From assembly GCA_021816935.1 (NCBI GenBank), contig JAKAWR010000003.1, positions 191,702 through 255,701 on the forward strand: a stretch of DNA of 64,000 bases, read 5' to 3'. Positions within the stretch are counted from its first letter, which is position 1; the number at the start of each line of letters is the position of its first letter. The notes beneath the pieces were generated by a model. That model was not told the origin of the DNA, made no database searches, and was given only the letters and a program-made list of their open reading frames with translations. The position numbers and the translations under genes were made by a program. The stretch comes from Actinomycetes bacterium (GTDB lineage: Bacteria > Actinomycetota > Acidimicrobiia > Acidimicrobiales > JAMCPL01). Positions 25,981 through 33,778 of the stretch are shown in pieces.

Positions 25981-28422
25981 ATGTGCGACTCCCCGGGAAT
26001 CCCACCGCCAGGGGGCGCTACTGCCGTCGGCGCGGGTCGATCGGACAACGGGACGGGTCACTCGGACGACGGGACGGGTCGATCGGACAAGTTGACCTTG
26101 ACTGCCCCGATGGCCCCGGAATGTCCGACCTCTCTTTCTGCCCACGGCGACGTGAGAATTGATCCATGGCACTGGCTCCGCGACGCAGAAGATCCTGAAG
26201 TCATCGATCTGCTCGAGAAAGAAAATGCGTATACCTGGTCGGTTCTCGGAGGCTTGGCCCCAACACACGCCGAGCTTCTTGCTGAACTCCGGTCGCGGGT
26301 CGCCGAGTCCGACTTCACCGTGCCTGCGAGGAAGGGGGAATGGTGGTACTACACACGGACCTTCGAGGGTAGGTCTTATGCCCAACACTGCAGGATCCGA
26401 GGGGATGGAACCGTCCCTCCTGAGCTCGATCCACTCCGAGTAGGCGACGACGAGCAACTCCTCTTGGATGAGAACCACTTGGCGACCGGGCACGACTACG
26501 TGGCCGTCGGCGACCTCGCGATCAGCCCCTCCGGACGGTTGCTCGCGTACAGCGTGGACACAGAAGGAAACGAGCGCTTCTCGCTCTACGTCAAGCGGAT
26601 AGACGCTCCATCATTGCAGGAAGACCCCGGTCCGGTTCCGATCGCAACCGGCGTATCCTACGGACTGGAGTTCGGTGATGAGCGGACGATCTATTTCGTG
26701 CGGGCCGACGAACAGAACCGCCCGTACAGGATCGTACGCAAAATGCTTACGGTAGAACCAGGCACGGCCCGCGAAATAACCGAAGAGGTTCTTTACGATG
26801 AACCCGACGAGAGGTTCTTCGCCGGCATCTCCAAGACTCTAGATGAACAGTACCTGTTCGTTGAGATACACTCGAAGCAAACCTCCGAGGTCATGGCGCT
26901 ACGCCTATTGCCCGATGTGGAAGCAGGAACGCCCGAACTACCTGCAGCCGGCCCGCCTCGCGGCCCAGCGCTATTCACGCTCGTACCGCGGCGCGAGGGG
27001 ATCGAATACACAGTCGCGCACTGCAACGGATGGTTCCTCGTGCTCACGAACGACGACGCCCCGGATTTCAGGTTGATAGCCGGTCCCGCGCCCGCTTCAC
27101 CCGGTTATGGGCCTGAGGCGGCCTCCATTGAATGGACCGAGGTACTTCCCCACCGGCCCGGGACCCGTCTCGAACACGTCGAGGTAATCGGACATCACGC
27201 GGCACTCCAACTCCGCCGGAAGGGTACGCCGACCCTGGTCGCCGTTCCACTCGGCTTCACCCGGGGCAACGGCGACGCCTCCCGGCATGCACCGCGAAGC
27301 GACCCTCGACCTCCGGACGCTTCGGCATCCCTCGACCCCGGCCCATCCAAGTCTTCCGACGGTTCGGCATCCCACCGGCCCAGCCGGCCCAAGCCTCTGG
27401 ACCTTGCGGCGTCCCTACGGCCCGTGGAGCCCGAACCATTATCAACCTGCCGTATCGGCCTCAACCTGGACGAAGGTGCGACCAGCCTGCGTTATACAGC
27501 TTCCAATCTCCGGACGCCACTCCACACTTACGACCTCGACCTCGCAACGGGAACTGCCCATCTTCGCAAGATCCAGCCGGTACCCGGCGGGTACGATCCC
27601 GATCTCTTCGAGACGGCTCGCTTGGCAGCGATCTCGAATGACGGTACGGAGATACCCATATCCATCGTTCATCCCCGGGATTTCGAGCGTGATGGCACCC
27701 AACCCTGCCTTCTATACGGCTACGGTGCCTACGAGTACAGCATCGATCCGCTGTTCAGCCCCCTGCGCCTTCCCCTCCTCGACAGGGGATTCTCCTTCGC
27801 CATCGCTCACGTGCGCGGAGGTGGGGAGAAGGGAAGGCGCTGGTACGAAGAGGGGCGGCTGGCCGCTAAGACGAACACGTTCCACGACTTCATAGCATGC
27901 GCACGGCATCTCATTTCCGAACGCTGGACCAGCCCCGAGAAACTGGTCGCACGCGGGGGGTCGGCGGGCGGTATGCTGATGGGTGCCGCTGCCAACATCG
28001 CGCCCGAGCTTTTCCGGGCCGTGGTAGCGGAAGTTCCGTTCGTGGACTGCCTCACCACGATGATGGACCCGTCCCTTCCCCTGACCATAACGGAATGGGA
28101 GGAGTGGGGAGACCCCCTTCACGATCCCGAGGCATACTATCGTATGAAACTATACTCGCCGTACGACAATATACGTACAGGGGCCGCCTACCCGGACATC
28201 CTCGCCACCGCAGGCTTGTCGGATCCAAGAGTCGGCTTTTTCGAACCCGCCAAGTGGGTGCAACGCCTCCGGCGCTCGAGCCCGCACAGCCGCGTCCTCC
28301 TACTCGTGAACATGGAGGCCGGCCACGCTGGTCCATCTGGGCGCTACGGTGCCTGGAAGGAGGAGGCGGCGATCCTCAGCTTTGTCATCGACGCGGTCAC
28401 CCGCCCTCGCCGAACGCGGTAG
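25981..28422 (+). CDS. prolyl oligopeptidase family protein (oligopeptidase B-like, S9A)
   Basis: An 813-residue serine peptidase. The N-terminal part is a seven-bladed propeller beginning RIDPWHWLRDAEDPEV. The C-terminal alpha/beta-hydrolase domain holds RGGSAGGMLMGAA (Ser661), LSDPRVGFFEPAKW (Asp748) and MEAGHAGPSGRY (His782). The pattern is closest to oligopeptidase B, which cleaves short peptides after basic residues. No signal peptide is seen, so probably cytosolic. Oddities are a 40-residue N-terminal extension with GRSDNGTGHSDDGTGRSD-type repeats and a ~60-residue Ser/Pro/Asp insertion at about 430-490 within the propeller. The enzyme start could be the ATG of MAPECPTSL (codon 44). Follows the lipoprotein gene by 20 bp. 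Confidence 0.9.
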   Translation: MCDSPGIPPPGGATAVGAGRSDNGTGHSDDGTGRSDKLTLTAPMAPECPTSLSAHGDVRIDPWHWLRDAEDPEVIDLLEKENAYTWSVLGGLAPTHAELLAELRSRVAESDFTVPARKGEWWYYTRTFEGRSYAQHCRIRGDGTVPPELDPLRVGDDEQLLLDENHLATGHDYVAVGDLAISPSGRLLAYSVDTEGNERFSLYVKRIDAPSLQEDPGPVPIATGVSYGLEFGDERTIYFVRADEQNRPYRIVRKMLTVEPGTAREITEEVLYDEPDERFFAGISKTLDEQYLFVEIHSKQTSEVMALRLLPDVEAGTPELPAAGPPRGPALFTLVPRREGIEYTVAHCNGWFLVLTNDDAPDFRLIAGPAPASPGYGPEAASIEWTEVLPHRPGTRLEHVEVIGHHAALQLRRKGTPTLVAVPLGFTRGNGDASRHAPRSDPRPPDASASLDPGPSKSSDGSASHRPSRPKPLDLAASLRPVEPEPLSTCRIGLNLDEGATSLRYTASNLRTPLHTYDLDLATGTAHLRKIQPVPGGYDPDLFETARLAAISNDGTEIPISIVHPRDFERDGTQPCLLYGYGAYEYSIDPLFSPLRLPLLDRGFSFAIAHVRGGGEKGRRWYEEGRLAAKTNTFHDFIACARHLISERWTSPEKLVARGGSAGGMLMGAAANIAPELFRAVVAEVPFVDCLTTMMDPSLPLTITEWEEWGDPLHDPEAYYRMKLYSPYDNIRTGAAYPDILATAGLSDPRVGFFEPAKWVQRLRRSSPHSRVLLLVNMEAGHAGPSGRYGAWKEEAAILSFVIDAVTRPRRTR

Positions 28423-28507
28423 GCGCCGGGCCTCGTCAGCCCCTGCCAACTCGTCAGCCCGCGGGAACCGACCCCGAACGAGAATCGACCACCTCACCGC
28501 CAACTCG

Positions 28508-29755
28508 TCAGCCCCCAGCCGACAGCAGGGTCACCGTAAAGGGCCACTGGTAGCCGGGCGGGAATGCGAGCGCCTGCTTCGCAACGCTCACCTGGGCTCC
28601 CGAAGCTGCTCCCAGCACGATCCTGAGGGATCCCGTCGCCTGCGTACTTACCGTCTGGCCCGGCTCGGCAATCCCCTCCCAGAGAACCTGGCCGCCAGTG
28701 GTCTCGGATACCTCGATCCAGCAACGCTCGCCGGGAGCGATATCCACCGGATAGCTACCGGTAGGTGCGGTGTAGGACCCGGAGCTCGCCGTGAAAGCAA
28801 CGGGCTGCAGCTGGCCCCCACCCAGCGAACCGCCGCCTCCAGACGCTGACGGCGACTGGCTGCTCGGGCCGGCCCCGCCCCCGCTGCCAGGTTGCCCGGC
28901 GTGGGTGCTTCCACTATTGCGTGAGCGCCTGCCGGAGCGATGACTGCCCGAGGATGTCGAGGCGCCGCCGGCCCCCCGGTGGTCCTTCGCCGCTGACCGC
29001 ACACCAATACGACGACCCTGGCGTCCCGACCCACCCTGGCCCCCGACGATCAGCGCGCCAGCCAACACAAGCAGCGCTGCGGCAAGCACAGCAACCGCCG
29101 ATCCGGTCAGGCGTCTGCGGCCCTGTCGCGCATGACGTGCCCGCAACTGCCGCCCAGCCGAGTACGAGTTACGCGCCATCGGCCCGTTCGCCACTTCGCC
29201 GTCCCAAGTGCCGGTCCCCCCGGTAGAAATCAACAACTCACCATCAACAGCGCCATCGGTTATGACGTAGGCGATATGTGCCGGCACTTCCCCGGAAGCT
29301 TCATCTCCCGTCGCATCCCACGAAGCTGCACGAGCCGCCACCTCTTCCTGATCCTCGAATGCCGGGACCACAGCCGTATCCTCGGAGTGCTCTCCAGAAG
29401 GCACCCGCACCTCGGTCTCCCGACTGATCGGCATCCATCGAGCCGCCTCGATCGACCGATCCTCGATGGGCGAGGATATGCCACTACTGTGCGATGAATA
29501 CTCCCCAATGATGTGAACGGCTTCAAAGCGAGGCAGACTCCCCCTTCTCGCTCCCAACCCAACGGAGCCGGATCCCCCGGTGGCAGAATCCGAGCGTGTC
29601 GCGTTGCTCGCCTGCCCAAGGGTCTTCAACGCACGCCTGTACCGTTCCACCGCTTTGCGATCGCGGCCCACCATCTGGATTCCCTTCCGCGCCAGCAGGG
29701 CGGCCGCCACAGCCGATACCACAGCGAGAGCGATGTCCATACATTCATTGAACAT
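28508..29755 (-). CDS. membrane protein with RodZ-C-like (DUF4115-type) domain
   Basis: A 415-residue protein with a short hydrophobic N-terminus (residues 6-22), an acidic low-complexity region, a transmembrane helix at about 217-238 and a Gly/Ser-rich linker. The C-terminal ~90-residue domain includes RCWIEVSETTGGQVLWEGIA and GSLRIVLGAASGAQVSV. That domain resembles the extracytoplasmic DUF4115 found at the end of RodZ and related proteins. A RodZ-type helix-turn-helix is not evident. Role unknown; possibly envelope related. Starts at ATG 29755 with GGAGGG directly upstream. It is convergent with the oligopeptidase gene. Confidence 0.6.
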   Translation of the reverse strand: MFNECMDIALAVVSAVAAALLARKGIQMVGRDRKAVERYRRALKTLGQASNATRSDSATGGSGSVGLGARRGSLPRFEAVHIIGEYSSHSSGISSPIEDRSIEAARWMPISRETEVRVPSGEHSEDTAVVPAFEDQEEVAARAASWDATGDEASGEVPAHIAYVITDGAVDGELLISTGGTGTWDGEVANGPMARNSYSAGRQLRARHARQGRRRLTGSAVAVLAAALLVLAGALIVGGQGGSGRQGRRIGVRSAAKDHRGAGGASTSSGSHRSGRRSRNSGSTHAGQPGSGGGAGPSSQSPSASGGGGSLGGGQLQPVAFTASSGSYTAPTGSYPVDIAPGERCWIEVSETTGGQVLWEGIAEPGQTVSTQATGSLRIVLGAASGAQVSVAKQALAFPPGYQWPFTVTLLSAGG

Positions 29756-29911
29756 CCCTCCGGGGCGGAGTGTTACGCGACCCTATCGAGAATTTCGCCG
29801 GGGCCTGCCGCCTGCGCTCCAAGGTGCAGGCAACGGGATATCGAGCCATCCGGTCGTTGCTGGCATCCTCCCCCGAACTGGATCCCGCGGCTTACGCTCG
29901 CGGTCCGCTGG

Positions 29912-30460
29912 TCAGTAGCGGGGAAGAAGGTGGTCAGGAATCTCCTCACGCTTCGGATTCTGGCGATCTCGCTCCGAGAGAACCGGATTGTCAAGTCCCC
30001 AGTCCGCTTGCACTTCCTCTGAGCGCCAGGAGATGCCATTCTCGTCGGTAGGATTGTAGTAGCCGTCAACCAGGTACGTAAGGAGTATGTCGGTCAGCGC
30101 GGCAAACCCGTGAGCCACACCGGGAGGTATGTATATGCCTGTATCGACATCCTCGCTAAGGTCTTGGGTCAGAGTGGCACCTTCGGTGGGCGAGCCTATC
30201 CGGAGATCGAAGAGGACTGCCCTGGCGTGCCCGCGCAGGAGATACCAGTAATCCGCCTGCTTGAGATGGTAGTGCAACCCTACGAGCGAACCAGCCTTCC
30301 TCTCGGCGCGGTTGCCCTGAAGCATCTCCCGTCCCTCCGGGAACCATGACCGCCGATACGTCTCCACGAAACGACCCCGGTCGTCGCCGAACACCCGCGG
30401 CTTGACGAGCAACACTCCGTCGATCTTCCGCGAGGCTTCGATCTCCACCATTTCAACCAT
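29912..30460 (-). CDS. rfbC: dTDP-4-dehydrorhamnose 3,5-epimerase family protein
   Basis: A 182-residue cupin-fold enzyme of the RmlC family, which epimerises C3 and C5 of dTDP-4-keto-6-deoxyglucose for rhamnose or related deoxysugars. Visible are VFGDDRGRFVETYRRSWF (24-41), VGLHYHLKQADYWYLLRG with the catalytic His in GLHYH, YIPPGVAHGFAAL and WRSEEVQADWGLDNPVLSER. The usual LRGLHYQ context is changed, and some substrate residues differ. Another nucleotide-sugar epimerase role is possible, and the symbol is tentative. ATG 30460 has AGGAG 5 nt upstream. It lies 8 bp after the MaoC gene; no other rhamnose genes are nearby. Confidence 0.78.
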   Translation of the reverse strand: MVEMVEIEASRKIDGVLLVKPRVFGDDRGRFVETYRRSWFPEGREMLQGNRAERKAGSLVGLHYHLKQADYWYLLRGHARAVLFDLRIGSPTEGATLTQDLSEDVDTGIYIPPGVAHGFAALTDILLTYLVDGYYNPTDENGISWRSEEVQADWGLDNPVLSERDRQNPKREEIPDHLLPRY

Positions 30461-30468
30461 GGACACTC

Positions 30469-30981
30469 CTATCCCCAGACGCCGTCGCCATATGGACGGT
30501 GCCGCGAGGGAAGGGCCTCCCGCTTCCAGACCATCACCTTCCTGCGGAAATAACAGACCTCTTCGCCCCGCTGGTTGAATGCCTTCGTCTCCACCGTCAC
30601 GACGGCGCGATCCGGCTTCGACTTCGACTCGGCCTTGTCGAGAACCCTGGTCTCCGCATAGATGGTATCCCCATGAAACGTCGGGTGACGATGTATTAGC
30701 GACTCGACCTCCAGATTGGCGATGGCCGCTCCCGAAACGTCGGGAACGCTCATACCGAGCGCAAGCGAGTAGACGAGGTTACCCACGACTACGTTCCGAC
30801 CGTGCACGGTCTCCCCCTCAGCGAACCACTCATTGGTGTGCAGCGGGTGGTGGTTCATCGTGATCATGCAGAACAGGTGATCGTCGGCCTCGGTAATCGT
30901 CTTTCCCGGCCAGTGCCGGTAGACGTCACCCGGCTCGAAATCCTCGAAGCAGCGCCCGAACGGGCGCTCATGTATTGCCAT
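30469..30981 (-). CDS. MaoC-like (R)-enoyl-CoA hydratase family protein
   Basis: A 170-residue hot-dog fold protein. FEDFEPGDVYRHWPGKTITE then ADDHLFCMITMNHHPLHTNE is the MaoC hydratase signature with the catalytic Asp/His, and VVGNLVYSLALGMSVPD follows. These enzymes hydrate 2-enoyl-CoAs to (R)-3-hydroxyacyl-CoAs or act in C4/C5 acid pathways such as mesaconyl-CoA hydration. ATG at 30981 has AGGAGG 6 nt upstream; the GTG before it is unlikely to be used. Between an unknown gene upstream and rfbC downstream, all minus strand. Confidence 0.85.
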   Translation of the reverse strand: MAIHERPFGRCFEDFEPGDVYRHWPGKTITEADDHLFCMITMNHHPLHTNEWFAEGETVHGRNVVVGNLVYSLALGMSVPDVSGAAIANLEVESLIHRHPTFHGDTIYAETRVLDKAESKSKPDRAVVTVETKAFNQRGEEVCYFRRKVMVWKREALPSRHRPYGDGVWG

Positions 30982-31018
30982 CACTTCCTCCTGGTCATGG
31001 CCCGGTAAATGTTAGATC

Positions 31019-31492
31019 TCAGGACAGGCCGAACGGATCGTCCGCGCCGCCCGGCTCGCCGTCGGCACCCACTACCGCAGGTCGGGTAGTGAAAGCGACG
31101 ATCCAATCCTCGTGCTGGTGACCGTCTATCGTAAGCCTCCAGATATAACGGGATCCAGGTTTGAGCGGCAGGGGCCCAAAATTGACAGCGAGCGCCACAT
31201 CAACCGGCGTACCGGCCGGCACCCCGGGGGGCCTCCCGACCTCGATGTCTCCACGTACCTCGATCGGCTGCGCCCCTTCGGGCGTCTGCACGATCACCGG
31301 CTGGCCGTCCGCGTCCTCTATCGCAAGCTCCCAGTGATGGATCTTTCCGGTTTCGTTCCAGTCGACATCCAGCTTGAGGGCGATGGCGCTGGGCGAGGGA
31401 TCGGGTCCGACCATCGACCAGCCTCCGCCGAGTATGAACAGCTTTCCCTCCGCGACCTGGGCAGCGTCGCAGAGCATCATCGTCGCCTTCAT
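31019..31492 (-). CDS. DUF6941-like conserved protein
   Basis: A 157-residue protein beginning MKATMMLCDAAQVAEGKLFI. GGGWSMVGPDP, then a beta-rich core (HHWELAIEDADGQPVIVQTP), follow. The C-terminal strands are YIWRLTIDGHQHEDWIVAFT. The start matches my memory of a family of unknown function (DUF6941) in actinobacteria and elsewhere, always with LCDxAxxxxGKLxxLGGGW. ATG at 31492 was chosen since upstream codons are not conserved. Divergent from the dehydrogenase at 31551, followed by MaoC. No activity known. Confidence 0.65.
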   Translation of the reverse strand: MKATMMLCDAAQVAEGKLFILGGGWSMVGPDPSPSAIALKLDVDWNETGKIHHWELAIEDADGQPVIVQTPEGAQPIEVRGDIEVGRPPGVPAGTPVDVALAVNFGPLPLKPGSRYIWRLTIDGHQHEDWIVAFTTRPAVVGADGEPGGADDPFGLS

Positions 31493-31550
31493 GGCGACGA
31501 CGTTACCAGTTCCGGCCGCATCGTGGCCAGTGCACCGGTAGTATCGTGCT

Positions 31551-32597
31551 GTGGTATCAACCGGCCTGCCGCCGACCAGCAGGAGGGCCGTTCTCACCGA
31601 GCCGGGAACGATCGTTGTGGAGGAGAGGCCACTCCCCAAGCCTGGACCATCGCAGTACCTCGTAAGAGTAGACGCCGTGGGAGTCTGCGGATCCGACGTC
31701 CACTACTTCGAGCACGGGCGTATCGGCAAGTACGTGGTCGAAAAGCCGCTGGTCCTCGGCCATGAGGCCGCTGGCGTCATCGTGGCGGCCGGACCGGACT
31801 GCGACAGGGGACGGGTCGGCAAGCGGGTCGCGATCGAGCCCGGAGTGCCGTGCGGCCGGTGCCCGCAGTGCAGAGCGGGCGCCTACAACCTCTGCCCGGA
31901 CATCCTCTTCTTCGCGACCCCTCCGGTGGACGGAGCCTTTTGCGATTACCTGGTGCACGACGGTGATTTCCTCTTCGATGTACCCGACACGCTGCCGGCG
32001 GAGGTTGCAGCGCTGTGCGAGCCGCTCTCGGTCGGCATCTGGGCATCGGCAAAGGCGGACGTGCGTCCGGGAGACCGGGTACTGGTCACGGGATGCGGCC
32101 CCATCGGCCTGCTTGCCGCTGAGGTTGCAAGGGCGCGTGGAGCGGAGGTCGCACTCTGCGACTCCCTGCCCGAGCGCCTGCAGGTGGCCCGCGGCCTGGG
32201 GTTCCACGAAGTTGTCGAAGCGGGCGCGCTGCCTGGGGGGAGCCGGCTCCCCATTGCCCCCACCGTCCTCATCGAATGCACGGGTGCACCGCCTGCAGTG
32301 CATGCCGGTCTTCGCTCCCTCGAACCCGGCGGACGCGCCGTACTCGTCGGGAGCGGCCCCGTTGAGGATCTCACTCTGCCGGTATCCTCCATTCAAACCC
32401 GTGAGCTGCACGTGACCGGCGTCTTCCGTTACGCCAACACCTACCCGGTCGCAATTGGGATGCTCGCAGGGGGGTCTATCGCCGTCGAACCCTTCCTCGG
32501 CGCTACGTTCCCCCTCGACCAAACTGCGACCGCCCTCCATGCTTCAAAGGCCGACCCACGGTGCATCAAGCCGATGGTTATCCCTTCACTCCGGTGA
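31551..32597 (+). CDS. zinc-dependent medium-chain alcohol dehydrogenase (sorbitol/xylitol dehydrogenase-like)
   Basis: A 348-residue NAD(P)-dependent polyol dehydrogenase. Catalytic zinc ligands are in GVCGSDVHYFEHG and LGHEAAGV. The structural zinc loop CGRCPQCRAGAYNLC is complete, and the Rossmann motif is VTGCGPIGLLAAEVA. The HYFEHGRIG segment and a CEPLSVG motif place it with sorbitol/L-iditol/xylitol dehydrogenases. Substrate cannot be fixed. GTG start at 31551, only 58 bp from the divergent DUF6941-like gene, so promoters overlap. A repeat of the dispersed family follows 38 bp after the stop. Confidence 0.9.
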   Translation: MVSTGLPPTSRRAVLTEPGTIVVEERPLPKPGPSQYLVRVDAVGVCGSDVHYFEHGRIGKYVVEKPLVLGHEAAGVIVAAGPDCDRGRVGKRVAIEPGVPCGRCPQCRAGAYNLCPDILFFATPPVDGAFCDYLVHDGDFLFDVPDTLPAEVAALCEPLSVGIWASAKADVRPGDRVLVTGCGPIGLLAAEVARARGAEVALCDSLPERLQVARGLGFHEVVEAGALPGGSRLPIAPTVLIECTGAPPAVHAGLRSLEPGGRAVLVGSGPVEDLTLPVSSIQTRELHVTGVFRYANTYPVAIGMLAGGSIAVEPFLGATFPLDQTATALHASKADPRCIKPMVIPSLR

Positions 32598-32635
32598 CAA
32601 CGCCGCAATGCGACGCTTGGGGGCGACGAGCCCGA

Positions 32636-32660
32636 GATCCCTGTCCGCTGAGGCTCTAAC
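32636..32660 (+). repeat. dispersed short repeat, copy B
   Basis: GATCCCTGTCCGCTGAGGCT followed by CTAAC, in the gap between the polyol dehydrogenase and the methyltransferase, matches copy A at 7391-7425 at nearly every core position. Confidence 0.5.
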
Positions 32661-32676
32661 CTGGTAAGTTCGGTAT

Positions 32677-33327
32677 ATGCTCCCGGATCGGACCCTGCGC
32701 GATGACGTCTATCGTCGCCCCCTCGCAACGGCACTGGAGCGCATCGGGGTGGCCGAGGGATGGTGCTGCGTCGACGTGGGGGCCGGCGGTGGTGACGTAT
32801 CCGTCGCTTTGGCGGAGGTCGTGGGCAGGGCGGGACGGATTTACTCCGTGGACATAGATCCGCACGCACGCGACGAAGTCGCATCCAGGGCTGCGGCCTT
32901 CTCGCAAGTGCTGGCCATCACCCAGGCGGGAGAGGACCTGCTGCTGCCCGAAGAGGTCGACCTTGCGTTCTGTCGCTTCCTCCTCATGCACGTGGACGAC
33001 CCGGTGGCGGTCCTCGCCCGGATGCGCAAAGCCGTGCGCCCGGACGGATACGTGGTCGCCCAGGAACCCATAACGTCGGCAGGAAGGGTTGGAGGTGTCG
33101 CGATGTCCTTCGATGGAGCCATCAACCAGGACGTAGGCGCTGAACTCCCGGACCTGATGATCCGGGCGGGCCTCGATCTCGTCGACTGCTGGGCGGAGTC
33201 GCAGGCGTGGGCGGGACCCGGCCCGGTGGCTGGCTACCTTGCCCACCTGACCGGCGTCGACCCCGGAAACGATCCCGTCGTACTGCCGCCACTGGTCACC
33301 GCAGTCGGGCGCGCCCGCAAGGATTAG
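32677..33327 (+). CDS. class I SAM-dependent methyltransferase
   Basis: A 216-residue Rossmann-type methyltransferase. The SAM-binding motif I is CVDVGAGGGDVSVAL (around 31-45), with SVDIDPHA as the acidic loop, FCRFLLMHVDDPVAVLARMR as motif post-II and PDGYVVAQEP further on. The substrate (small molecule, quinone or lipid) is unknown. ATG 32677 lies 16 bp after dispersed repeat B. The following 450 bp contain repeats rather than genes. Confidence 0.82.
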   Translation: MLPDRTLRDDVYRRPLATALERIGVAEGWCCVDVGAGGGDVSVALAEVVGRAGRIYSVDIDPHARDEVASRAAAFSQVLAITQAGEDLLLPEEVDLAFCRFLLMHVDDPVAVLARMRKAVRPDGYVVAQEPITSAGRVGGVAMSFDGAINQDVGAELPDLMIRAGLDLVDCWAESQAWAGPGPVAGYLAHLTGVDPGNDPVVLPPLVTAVGRARKD

Positions 33328-33414
33328 CCGGCTGGTGTCGAGGAGGTGTTTCCGCGGAGATTTTCGTCACTCTCGGCGACAAATTGCCGGCAGGGAAACT
33401 GCTATGCTGCGGCG

Positions 33415-33562
33415 GTTAGAACCTCAGCGGATAGGGAGGTTGGGTGAGACAGTCCGCTGTACCGTCGAGAGGAAGGAATGGCGAAGCACGACGTTCGGTC
33501 GCCGGATACAGGGAGTGGCGAAGCACTGCTTCGCCAGAGATCCCTATCCGTTGCGGCTCTTA
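33415..33562. repeat. paired inverted repeats C and D of the dispersed family (BIME-like unit)
   Basis: GTTAGAACCTCAGCGGATAG (33415 on) and the inverted copy GATCCCTATCCGTTGCGGCT (33539 on) face each other across ~100 bp, pairing in 18 of 22 core positions. Between them is a perfect 10-bp palindrome, TGGCGAAGCA-C-TGCTTCGCCA (33516-33536), and a weaker GGCGA/TCGCC stem. There are no coding signs. The unit ends exactly where the MITE-like copy 2 begins. Confidence 0.6.
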
Positions 33563-33722
33563 GGGCCCGTGTCATAATTAGTGGGATGATATCCGGCGAG
33601 TCAGGGGCGTCATCTGGCAAGGACGAGGACACAGATGTACCAGGGAGTACATCGAGGACGAGGACACAGCCAGGGGCGTCATCTGGCCGTCGGGATCGCT
33701 CAATTAATTATGACACGGGCCC
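33563..33722. mobile_element. MITE-like element, copy 2
   Basis: A 160-bp segment bounded by perfect 18-bp inverted repeats GGGCCCGTGTCATAATTA (33563-33580 and 33705-33722) and flanked on both sides by TTA (33560-33562, 33723-33725), a 3-bp target duplication. The interior has GATGTAC-TCCCTG-GTACATC as a hairpin and two copies of CAGGGGCGTCATCTGGC. It aligns, inverted, with copy 1 at 3527-3731. No transposase. It sits just upstream of an acyl-CoA dehydrogenase gene and may supply or disturb its promoter. Confidence 0.75.
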
Positions 33723-33778
33723 TTAGTGGTACTCGAGCGATAGACGCAGGCCGCGTAGTACATGAAAGGAATGCCCGC

